A DNA stretch of 38,335 nt, taken from positions 1 through 38,335 of the IMG/VR virus record IMGVR_UViG_3300010401_000058; one strand, given 5' to 3'. This DNA is from a virus. The notes beneath the pieces are model-generated. The model was not told the DNA's origin. It saw only the letters and a list, made by a program, of their open reading frames with translations, and did not search any database. This document shows, piece after piece, positions 21,818 to 29,151 of the stretch. A program made the position numbers and the translations under genes. Numbering within the stretch: the first letter of the stretch is position 1; the number at the start of each line of letters is the position of its first letter.

Positions 21818-23260
21818 GTGCCCCTCTTTGGCAATGGAATTGCCGGTAAGTCGCAGGTCATCACGGCGCAGCGCCGGTTGAACGTGTATCTGGAGAATCG
21901 CGAGGACGGCGACAAGACCAAAATCGCCGTGATCGGAACTCCCGGCTTGAGTGCGTCCTTCACGTTGGGATCGACCTCTTTGCCCATGCGCGCCCTGTCC
22001 GGGGACGCCAATTACCTCTACGCGTGTCAATACAACCAGTTCCTTGAGGCCAATCCGGCCAATGGGACCACGCTCAATTCCGGAAGCTTGGCGACCTTCT
22101 CGGGCCTGTGCTCCATGGCGGTGAGCCCGACTCAAGTCGTCATTGCCGATGGCAATACGGGCTACGTCTTCAACATCGTGACCAACACGTTCACGACGCT
22201 GATTTCGGGCTCGACGTGGCCTGCCGTGGGAGCCCGTACGGTGACCTTCATCTCCGGGTTCTTCGTGGCCGAACAGCCCGGCAGCCAAGCGTTTTGGGTC
22301 AGTAACGCGTTTGACGGCTCAACCTGGGGGGCCTTGTCCACCGCGAGCGCATCCTCCGATGGCGACACCATCCAGGCGGTTGACCAGCTCTCGGGCAACC
22401 TCATCATCTTCATGGGACGCGGCATGGAGTACTGGCAGAACGTGGGCGCCTCGCCCCAACCGTTTCAGCCGGTGCTCTCGGCCTTCAATCAGTGGGGCCT
22501 GGGCGCGATTTTCTCGCGCGCTCATTTGAACCAGTCACTCTTTTTCCTAGCCGTCAACACCAATGGCACGGCCCAGGTGGTAAAAGCCAATTACTACTCG
22601 GTGAATGTGGTCTCGACCTCGGATCTGGAATCGATTATCAACGGGTTCTCCACTTTCTCCGATGCCGTGGCGCTGACCTACAATGCCGGCAAACACCCGA
22701 TGTATCAGTTGACCTTCCCCACCGGGAATAGGTCTTTCCTGTATGACGACAACACCGGCATCTGGAGCGAGGTCCAGACCGGAACCTCCGTCATCCCGAC
22801 CCGACACTGGGGGAACTTGTCCGCTGTCGCGGCCGGTTCTAACTTTATCAGTGACTTCGCGAGCAATCAGATTTATCAGATGAATCCGAATCTGTACACG
22901 GACAACGGCCAGACCATCATCCGCCAGATCATCACGCGCCATGTCCTCTCACAGTTCAATCGCGTGCGCATCTCACTGCTGTATCTTGACATGGAAACCG
23001 GCGTGGGACTGCAGAGCGGCCAAGGTTCTAACCCGCAGATCATGCTGAAGAGCTCGAAAGACAATGGGCGCACTTGGAGCGCAGAGCGCTGGGCGCCGTT
23101 GGGCAAGATCGGCTTCTATTTGTGGCGCGTCATCTGGCGCCGGTTCGGCTCGGCGCGAGACTACGTGTTCTCGATCACGATGAGTGATCCGGTGAAATTC
23201 GTGATTACCGAGGGGGCCATCAAACTCTCGGAACGTCAGCCCGGGGAGAAATTGGGATGA
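21818..23260 (+). CDS. P22 gp10-like packaged-DNA stabilisation protein
   Basis: A 480-residue beta-propeller-like protein. It begins MPLFGNGIAGKSQVITAQRR followed by NVYLENRED, the N-terminal signature of gp10-like tail hub proteins that plug the portal channel. Repeating beta blades (NLIIFMGRGMEYWQNVGA, then NQWGLGAIFSRAHLNQSLFF) and the end RWAPLGKIGFYLWRVIWRRF support this. The annotated start is GTG 21818, but an ATC at 21809 in the same frame sits better behind the GGAGATAG element and would give an N-terminus closer to what homologs usually show. It acts with the gp4-like protein. Confidence 0.75.
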   Translation: MPLFGNGIAGKSQVITAQRRLNVYLENREDGDKTKIAVIGTPGLSASFTLGSTSLPMRALSGDANYLYACQYNQFLEANPANGTTLNSGSLATFSGLCSMAVSPTQVVIADGNTGYVFNIVTNTFTTLISGSTWPAVGARTVTFISGFFVAEQPGSQAFWVSNAFDGSTWGALSTASASSDGDTIQAVDQLSGNLIIFMGRGMEYWQNVGASPQPFQPVLSAFNQWGLGAIFSRAHLNQSLFFLAVNTNGTAQVVKANYYSVNVVSTSDLESIINGFSTFSDAVALTYNAGKHPMYQLTFPTGNRSFLYDDNTGIWSEVQTGTSVIPTRHWGNLSAVAAGSNFISDFASNQIYQMNPNLYTDNGQTIIRQIITRHVLSQFNRVRISLLYLDMETGVGLQSGQGSNPQIMLKSSKDNGRTWSAERWAPLGKIGFYLWRVIWRRFGSARDYVFSITMSDPVKFVITEGAIKLSERQPGEKLG

Positions 23261-23535
23261 GCACCAATCCCGTTCAACCCGGCCTTTCCCCTATCCCCAT
23301 CCGGGTGCCCATTGTGGACCGGGACGGTAAGCCCACTCCGGTGTGGCAGGCGTGGTTCAATTCTGTCTACACGTGGTGTGTGGGGAACGGGCAATCGGGA
23401 GCCACGGGAGCGCGTCCCACGGTGGGGTTGTTTGTCGGACGGCAGTACTTCGATACGACGTTGGGTTACATGATCGCGGTCAAGCAGGTGAGCCCGTCTG
23501 TCATCTGGGTGAATGGCGCGGGGACGCCGGTATGA
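23257..23535 (+). CDS. small tail-associated protein
   Basis: A 92-residue protein whose ATG overlaps the gp10-like stop. After LSPIPIRVPIVDRDGKPTPV it has WQAWFNSVYTWCV, then TGARPTVGLFVGRQYFDTTL and SPSVIWVNGAGTPV. The last segment is a short beta unit often seen at the ends of phage tail and fibre proteins. It probably belongs to the tail machine or its fibres. Its stop overlaps the SET-domain gene (ATGA). Confidence 0.6.
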   Translation: MSTNPVQPGLSPIPIRVPIVDRDGKPTPVWQAWFNSVYTWCVGNGQSGATGARPTVGLFVGRQYFDTTLGYMIAVKQVSPSVIWVNGAGTPV

Positions 23536-23894
23536 GTTTCGATTCGATGCTGGCGGAATTCGGTCTGACGCTGGAAGTGCTACGACCGCTGTACGAATCT
23601 CTGGAGGATCAAATCCCGTTCGATGGCTCCCAGGTGGTTGAGACGGGTCTTTCAGCGGTAGATGGGATAGGAATATTCTCACAGCGCTCTTTTGAACCCG
23701 GAGACTGTGTTGCCCTGTGTCGCCATGGCAGAAAACGTACACCCGTAGGACGCTATACGAACCACAGCGATTCCCCCAACGCTCGAGTGATACACATTGA
23801 TACCGACCTGTACCTCGAGGCAATCAAACCCATTGCGTTAGGAGAAGAGATTTTGATCGATTATCGCGAGGCCTTTAGAGTGAGTCATGAATAA
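23532..23894 (+). CDS. SET-domain protein (putative lysine methyltransferase)
   Basis: A 120-residue protein starting at ATG 23532, within an ATGA overlap. The SET hallmarks are visible: GLSAVDGIGIFSQRSFEPGD (residues 39-58), RYTNHSDSPNA (74-84, like the family's Arg-x-x-Asn-His-Ser-x-x-Pro-Asn) and GEEILIDYRE (104-113, like Gly-Glu-Glu-Leu-x-x-Asp-Tyr). It is shorter than eukaryotic enzymes and lacks a Cys-rich post-SET, although the SAM and Tyr sites are present. SET proteins use SAM to methylate lysine side chains. The target is unknown, and could be a host or virion protein. It is followed by a dioxygenase in a 8-bp overlap. Confidence 0.75.
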   Translation: MSFDSMLAEFGLTLEVLRPLYESLEDQIPFDGSQVVETGLSAVDGIGIFSQRSFEPGDCVALCRHGRKRTPVGRYTNHSDSPNARVIHIDTDLYLEAIKPIALGEEILIDYREAFRVSHE

Positions 23895-24423
23895 CTTCGT
23901 ACGACTCACCACGGGCGCGAACGTCAACCCGCTTTTGATCCAACTCCTGCGCCATCCGCAGTTGTGGGACAAGGAGCACATTGCAGGCAAGTGGAAACCC
24001 CATCATCCTGAGATAGAGGTGAGCGAAGTCCTGGTCCGCTATCCCTCCATGGACGATGAAGTGGATGAGATCCAGTGTGCCTGGACTGCCGCTTCGGCCT
24101 CATTGCCGGCCGCCCGAGACCTGGCCATGAGCGTCATGTCGCATGTGCGCGGTGAGCAGTTGGGACGGGTGGTGATTACGAAATTACCGCCCGGCAAGGT
24201 GATCTATCCCCACGCGGATACGGTGGGTAAATACTCTCAGTGGTATACCCGGTTCCATGTTCCGATCCAATCGGAAGAGGGCGTCATATTTGCGTGCGGA
24301 GAGGAAAAAACCACGATGTTCTCCGGTGAGTTGTATTGGTTTGATCACTCAAAGTTGCACTCCATCGAGAACCGCAGCAAATCAGACCGCATCAACATGA
24401 TTGTGGATGTGAGGCTTTCATGA
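23887..24423 (+). CDS. AspH-like 2-oxoglutarate Fe(II) dioxygenase
   Basis: A 178-residue protein overlapping the SET gene by 8 bases. It contains the double-stranded beta-helix features of aspartyl/asparaginyl hydroxylases: LGRVVITKLPPGKVIYPHAD with the His-x-Asp metal pair (His109, Asp111), GKYSQWYTRFHVPIQSEEGV, the distal His in WFDHSKLHSIENRS (about 158) and the 2OG-binding Arg in SDRINMIVDVR (about 168). It would hydroxylate a side chain using 2-oxoglutarate and O2. The target is unknown; the neighbouring SET protein invites the idea of a shared substrate. Confidence 0.7.
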   Translation: MNNFVRLTTGANVNPLLIQLLRHPQLWDKEHIAGKWKPHHPEIEVSEVLVRYPSMDDEVDEIQCAWTAASASLPAARDLAMSVMSHVRGEQLGRVVITKLPPGKVIYPHADTVGKYSQWYTRFHVPIQSEEGVIFACGEEKTTMFSGELYWFDHSKLHSIENRSKSDRINMIVDVRLS

Positions 24424-24959
24424 GCGAATACCTGATTCCGGTTGAGCCGATGGACAGCTTGCCGGCCATGCCGTGGGCTGAAAAGTTGGCGTACTTGGCT
24501 TATGAATTCCGCCAGTTGGAGCAAGTCCCCTGTCCGTTGGAGCATGGGTTCGAGGGAACTGACTACGTGCGCCGAATCGCTATCCCTAAGGGGACGTTGT
24601 TTATCGGGCGCATCCACAAGATAGGTCATGGGGTGGAGCTCCTATCAGGCTCTGTCCTTCATATCCGCGAGAAATGCCGTAGAATCGTGCACGCTCCGTT
24701 TGAGCTTAAAACCCAGCCTGGGGATCAAGTTTGCGCGCTGGCACTCACAGACATTACGGCTAAAACGGTGCATCCTGCGCAAGGGTGCACAGACATCGAA
24801 GCGCTGGAAGAGCGCTATTTTGAGACAGCGCAGTCTTTGATTGATCAGGGCGAGAAAGTCCATGAACGCCTAGAGAGGATTACCTATGAGCGCGATAGCC
24901 GCAGCGGTTGGGGTCGCGGCAGTAGTGGGGGCCACCGCTACAGTTGTGGCCGGATCTGA
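24420..24959 (+). CDS. cupin-like protein
   Basis: A 179-residue protein starting in an ATGA overlap with the dioxygenase. The middle reads VRRIAIPKGTLFIGRIHKIG, then HGVELLSGSVLHI, and TQPGDQVCALALTDITAKTV with His118 following. This is a small cupin-type barrel with possible metal ligands (His66, His70, Glu73, His118). The last 20 residues (RSGWGRGSSGGHRYSC) are the out-of-frame reading of the ejection-protein gene start, so the true domain likely ends near residue 157. Phage tail and capsid regions carry proteins like this; their role is uncertain. Confidence 0.55.
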   Translation: MSEYLIPVEPMDSLPAMPWAEKLAYLAYEFRQLEQVPCPLEHGFEGTDYVRRIAIPKGTLFIGRIHKIGHGVELLSGSVLHIREKCRRIVHAPFELKTQPGDQVCALALTDITAKTVHPAQGCTDIEALEERYFETAQSLIDQGEKVHERLERITYERDSRSGWGRGSSGGHRYSCGRI

Positions 24960-25719
24960 ATCCGCCAGTGCCACCCGAGATGCCACCAATGCGTCGATAG
25001 CTGCCCAGCAGAGCGCCCAGCAGAGGCAGGAAGCTGGAAACGCTCCTTATGCCGCTATTGGTACGGGCACCCCTGGCACCCCCGCGCACGCCGCCACGCC
25101 GGCTCATCCGGGCATCCCCCAACTCGGCATCCCGGCCTCGGCAGGGACGCCGGCTACAGCCGCCACGCCGGGCACCACGGGGGCGATCCAGCAGTACCAG
25201 AATCTCTTGGGTCTGGGGCCGCAAGGCACTGCGGGTATCGAAGCCTCCCTCGCGGCCACCCCCGGTTACCAGTTCGCCAAGAACCAGGGCATGCAAGCCA
25301 CCCTGAACGCGGCGACCCTGACTAATCCGGGTGCGGTTTCCGGCAACACACTGGAAGCGCTAGATAGGTTTTCCACCGGCCTTGCGGATTCCACGTATCA
25401 GAACGCTTTGGGGAACGCTCAGAACGCCGTGACCATCGGCCAGAACGCCGCCGCCGGCACCGGAGCGGGGATCTTGCAGACGGGCGCGAATGTGGGCAGT
25501 GCGCTCATCAACCAAGGCAATACCATCGCCGGCATCAATGCCAACCAGGCCGCAGGACTCAGCAAGGTCGCCTCCGGTGCGGCGAGCAACTACGCCACGC
25601 TGAGCACGCTCAACAACCTCAATTCCGTAGGACCGGATACCAACTGGATCAGCGGTCAGAACAATCTCGCTGCCGGGCAGATCGCCGATCAGCCGGTGGC
25701 GCCGATTGCTCTAGGGTGA
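24886..25719 (+). CDS. DNA ejection (internal virion) protein 1
   Basis: A 277-residue protein with GAGAGG as ribosome binding site. It begins with a hydrophobic Ala/Val helix (MSAIAAAVGVAAVVGATATV), then a Pro/Thr/Ala/Gly repeat (about residues 58-97), and a helical body (TPGYQFAKNQGMQATLNAAT, then NTLEALDRFSTGLADSTYQN). This body is what I associate with the small ejection proteins of podoviruses, which leave the head and form a tunnel in the cell envelope. The first of three consecutive ejection candidates, it overlaps the cupin-like gene by 74 bases. Confidence 0.7.
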   Translation: MSAIAAAVGVAAVVGATATVVAGSESASATRDATNASIAAQQSAQQRQEAGNAPYAAIGTGTPGTPAHAATPAHPGIPQLGIPASAGTPATAATPGTTGAIQQYQNLLGLGPQGTAGIEASLAATPGYQFAKNQGMQATLNAATLTNPGAVSGNTLEALDRFSTGLADSTYQNALGNAQNAVTIGQNAAAGTGAGILQTGANVGSALINQGNTIAGINANQAAGLSKVASGAASNYATLSTLNNLNSVGPDTNWISGQNNLAAGQIADQPVAPIALG

Positions 25720-25726
25720 GGGGATC

Positions 25727-27130
25727 ATGAGTTTCGACCCATCCGTTATCAGTCAGATCGGTGAGCAGCCGGACTTCGGCGCCGCCATCGGTAAGGGATT
25801 TCAGCTGAAGGATTTGGCGAATGAGACCTCGCTTAAGAACATCGAGGTGCGCAAGGCCAAGCGGGACGAGGAGCAATCCAGCTTTCTGTCCGGTCTCTCC
25901 AAGCAGTACGACATCACCAAGCCCGATCAAGCCTCCAAGGCCGCCTCCAAGGCCGCCCAGGCGGGCTATCCCGGCCTGGCGGCCGGCGTCCTGAAGCAAT
26001 CCCAGAGCCTCCAGTTGGGCCAGGCGCAGATCCAGGAGATGCGCTTTCAGGCCGGCATGCAGGCGCAGACCCGAATCGACGAGGGAGTGCAGGGGATCCT
26101 CGCGAGCGTCAAAGCCCAAACCAGCGGCCCGGACGGTCAGCCGTTGCGTACGCCGCAAGGCACGGAGAAGTACGACAGCCGCACCAAGGACGCCATGACG
26201 ATGGCGGCGGTGCTCAAGTTCAAAAAGGACTTGGAGGATGATGAGTCCATGGGTCCAGAGGCCAAAAAAATGGCCATGGCGGAGATCAACAAATACTTGG
26301 CCTCCGGCCAGCCGATTACCTACGACGGCATCAACGCGGTGGCCAAGTCCACGAAGACCGGGCGCGAGATGTTCGACAAGGAGATCGAGCGTCGTAACAA
26401 GTTGAGTGAGATCCAAACTCGGGAAGCGGGATTGGAAGAGCGTAAGCGTCATGACTTAGCGACTGAGACGCTCGCGACCAAAAAAGCCGCGCCCGCCACT
26501 GACTTGAGTCCCGAGGCCCGTAGCCTCTACGACGAGCTTGTCGCTCGAGATCCCAGCTTCCTGTCCAGGCTCTCCAACAAAGGGATTGAAGAGCGCAACA
26601 AGGTTCTCGAGGACTGGGCCAAGCAGGGCAAGACCGCCGATCAGGTGATTGGTTCGCGCGCGGGTACGGTGGCCACCAAGACTGAAGCCTCCGTCCTGGG
26701 CCGGCGCGAAGCGGCCATCCTGCCCGTCGAGCAGTCGATCACCAAGCCCGGCGGGTTCCTGGATCAAGCCGAGTCGGCCGTCAACTCGGTGAATCTGTCG
26801 AAGCTCAAAGCGGCCGGCAAATTTGAGAGCTGGTCGAAGGATCAGATGTCAGATCCGGATCTCACGCGCTACCGCGCCGCGGTGGCCGAGCTCCGTGCTG
26901 AATACGCCGTCGTACTCTCTAAGGGCGGCCAGGTGACGGACGCCGCGAGGCATGAGTCCGAGAAGGTCATCCCCGATCTCATTACGCCCGCGCAGTTCAA
27001 GAGCATCAAACAGGTCGTGCAGCAGGGGATTCAGGCGTCCAAGACGGGGGTGGAGTCGAGTCTGGCTGGGGTGACGAAACCCGCAGATGCATCCGGCGGT
27101 AACGTCGTGCACTGGGACGATCTGAAATAG
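25727..27130 (+). CDS. DNA ejection (internal virion) protein 2
   Basis: A 467-residue, mostly helical protein. It begins MSFDPSVISQIGEQPDFGAA and continues through charged Ala/Lys/Gln helices, without a globular catalytic site, as in large internal proteins of short-tailed phages. A DSRTKDAMTMAAVLKFKKDL segment and a C-terminal SVNLSKLKAAGKFESWSKDQ stand out. Such proteins are packed in the head and injected with DNA. The stop TAG shares a base with the GTG of the next gene. Confidence 0.65.
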   Translation: MSFDPSVISQIGEQPDFGAAIGKGFQLKDLANETSLKNIEVRKAKRDEEQSSFLSGLSKQYDITKPDQASKAASKAAQAGYPGLAAGVLKQSQSLQLGQAQIQEMRFQAGMQAQTRIDEGVQGILASVKAQTSGPDGQPLRTPQGTEKYDSRTKDAMTMAAVLKFKKDLEDDESMGPEAKKMAMAEINKYLASGQPITYDGINAVAKSTKTGREMFDKEIERRNKLSEIQTREAGLEERKRHDLATETLATKKAAPATDLSPEARSLYDELVARDPSFLSRLSNKGIEERNKVLEDWAKQGKTADQVIGSRAGTVATKTEASVLGRREAAILPVEQSITKPGGFLDQAESAVNSVNLSKLKAAGKFESWSKDQMSDPDLTRYRAAVAELRAEYAVVLSKGGQVTDAARHESEKVIPDLITPAQFKSIKQVVQQGIQASKTGVESSLAGVTKPADASGGNVVHWDDLK

Positions 27131-28608
27131 TGGACGTTCAGCTCCCTGATGGGTCGATCCTCAAGGGGGTTCCAGACGGGACCACTAAGGATCAGATCGC
27201 GCAGAAGCTTCAGGCCAACGGTAAGACCGTACCGCAGGAATGGTTTGCGCCGAAAACGGCCTCCTCCCCAAAAGTCGAAGAGCCCGGGATAGGTTCAAAG
27301 TTAGTCAGTGCCGCAGTGCGTCCGATCGCTAAGGGTGTGGCGGCATTGCCCTTGATGGCGATGGATGCCGGGGTAGCCACGCGAAACCTCGTTGAGGGAC
27401 GCGATAAGTCCGGTCAGTACCCTTACGAGCTGCCTTCGAGCATGTTCAACAAAGCGCTGGACTCAGCCACTTTTCCGCCTTCGGGTGCGGGGAAAGTGGC
27501 TGAGGAAGTTTCAAGCGCCTTGGTAGGGGCTGCTGCGGGACCTCAAGTTCCAAAATCTGCGGCGGCAACGCTAAAGCCAGAAGCTCAGGCGGCCCGTAAC
27601 GCGGGCTATGTCTTACCACCCTCTCAGGCCCGCCCGACCTTACTCAACCAACTCGCGGAAGGCTTTTCAGGGAAGATTAAAACCGGACAACTCGCGAGCC
27701 AAAAGAACCAGGAGGTCACCAACGGGTTGGTACGCAAAGCCTTGGGACTAAAGCCCGGTGCACCGATCACAGTGGATACCCTAAAACAGGTGCGCGCTCA
27801 AGCGGGCAAAGCCTATGCGGCACTCGACAAGGCCGGTGACATCGACACTGATCCTGACTTCCATAAGGCGGTAGCCTCCATCGGGCGTCGATATGCGACA
27901 AGTATGAAGGCGTTCGGGCGCGGTAAAGACCATCCGGTCAGTGAGCTTGTAGGCCGGCTATCCAGTGTTCAGACGTTCTCAGGAGAGGAAGCGTCCAACG
28001 AGATCAGCCTACTGCGCGAAGAGGCTGAAAAGGCCGCAGCGAATCGCGATAAGGGCACCGCAACCGCGATGCGGCAAGCTGCTACCGCGATTGAAGATCA
28101 GATCGACCGTCACTTATCTCAGTCAAACCCTAAGTTGATCGATGATTTTCGACACGCCCGACAGCTCATTGCGAAAACTTATTCGGTACAGAGCGCTCTG
28201 GATCGGGGCACGGGGGATGTGTCTGCGGCGAAGTTGTCGAGCCAGTTAGGTAAGGATAAGCCGTTATCGGGTGAGCTGAAGAAAGTGGCCGAGGTCGGAA
28301 CTGCCTTTCCGAAGGCTACTCAGCTCCCAAGTAAGATGGGCAGCGTAACTCACTTCAGTCCCCTCGATACGGCGGTGATGGGCATGGAGGGGGCTTCCGG
28401 CCTGACGGCAGCGATAGCCGCAGGGGACAGTAAAGCTGCGGCGGCGGCAGCCGTGGCGATGGCCGTGCAAGCGTCTCGACCGGCTGTGCGCGCCGGCTTG
28501 TTATCGAAAGCGGGACAGAAATTGACTCTCGAGGGCGCACCAGCCGCGACACAGGCACTGAAGAAAGCCACCCTAGCCGAGTTGCCTCAGCGGGAGATCG
28601 GCAATTAG
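27130..28608 (+). CDS. DNA ejection (internal virion) protein 3
   Basis: A 492-residue protein from GTG 27130, whose GTG overlaps the previous TAG by one base. The N-terminus VQLPDGSILKGVPDGTTKDQ is a phrase repeated in phage internal proteins. A hydrophobic stretch (VSAAVRPIAKGVAALPLMAM) is followed by helical charged body sequence (ALGLKPGAPITVDTLKQVRA), and Ala-rich C-terminal helices around residues 415-450 (AAIAAGDSKAAAAAAVAMAV) could insert into a membrane. It completes a three-gene ejection set. Confidence 0.65.
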   Translation: MDVQLPDGSILKGVPDGTTKDQIAQKLQANGKTVPQEWFAPKTASSPKVEEPGIGSKLVSAAVRPIAKGVAALPLMAMDAGVATRNLVEGRDKSGQYPYELPSSMFNKALDSATFPPSGAGKVAEEVSSALVGAAAGPQVPKSAAATLKPEAQAARNAGYVLPPSQARPTLLNQLAEGFSGKIKTGQLASQKNQEVTNGLVRKALGLKPGAPITVDTLKQVRAQAGKAYAALDKAGDIDTDPDFHKAVASIGRRYATSMKAFGRGKDHPVSELVGRLSSVQTFSGEEASNEISLLREEAEKAAANRDKGTATAMRQAATAIEDQIDRHLSQSNPKLIDDFRHARQLIAKTYSVQSALDRGTGDVSAAKLSSQLGKDKPLSGELKKVAEVGTAFPKATQLPSKMGSVTHFSPLDTAVMGMEGASGLTAAIAAGDSKAAAAAAVAMAVQASRPAVRAGLLSKAGQKLTLEGAPAATQALKKATLAELPQREIGN

Positions 28609-28686
28609 CGACGCGATGATTTATCTATAGCATCCACGATCAGAGCAACAGCAACAATCAGCGGAATACAGTACACCAAGTAAATC

Positions 28687-29151
28687 ATGAAATCCCTCCG
28701 AGAAAGGCTCTACGGTAAGTTTATCGTACACCCGAAAACTAGGTGCTGGATATGGACTGGCGCACAAAGCGATCGAGGTTATGGGCGCATGTGGAACAAA
28801 TACACGTACGAGTACGCTCATAGGGCCTCTTATGTTCACCACAAAGGTGAAATCCAGGACGGGATGTTCATCTGCCATCACTGCGACAACCCATTATGTA
28901 TAAATCCTGAGCATCTATTTGTCGGAACCGCTCAGGAGAACTTTGATGACATGCACAGCAAAGGACGCTGCAAGCTGGGTATGCATCCCATGAAAGGGGA
29001 AAATCATGGGCTCGCCAAACTTACAGAATCTCAAGTCCGTGAGATTAGGAACTCAACGGAGCAGGGCGTTTCCCTAGCCAGGAAATTTGGGGTAACAACA
29101 GGGTTGATTTCTATGGTCAGAAAGAATCTGCGCTGGAAACATGTGGCGTGA
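28687..29151 (+). CDS. HNH homing endonuclease (HNH_3 type)
   Basis: A 154-residue protein after the ejection genes. The N-terminal HNH_3 core is plain: CWIWTGAQSDRGYGRMW, YEYAHRASYVHHKGEIQDGM, and FICHHCDNPLCINPEHLFVG (Cys63, Cys66, Cys71, catalytic His-His and the Asn/His of the second motif). The C-terminus (LAKLTESQVREIRNSTEQGV, then LARKFGVTTGLISMVRK) is an HTH for DNA recognition. It has no obvious ribosome binding site, unlike the other two intact endonucleases. Its TGA overlaps the GTG of the ATP-grasp gene by the GTGA pattern. Confidence 0.85.
   Translation: MKSLRERLYGKFIVHPKTRCWIWTGAQSDRGYGRMWNKYTYEYAHRASYVHHKGEIQDGMFICHHCDNPLCINPEHLFVGTAQENFDDMHSKGRCKLGMHPMKGENHGLAKLTESQVREIRNSTEQGVSLARKFGVTTGLISMVRKNLRWKHVA

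Noticed and set aside
21248-22288. 346-residue minus-strand reading frame
   Set aside because: It spans two well-supported plus genes (gp4-like and gp10-like) and has Arg/Gly/Val composition expected of an antisense frame.
28605-28688. 27-residue hydrophobic peptide on the minus strand (starts MIYLVYCIPLIVAVALIV)
   Set aside because: It looks like a membrane peptide but is very short, overlaps the two neighbouring genes by only a few bases at its ends, and has no ribosome binding site. The gap could be random.
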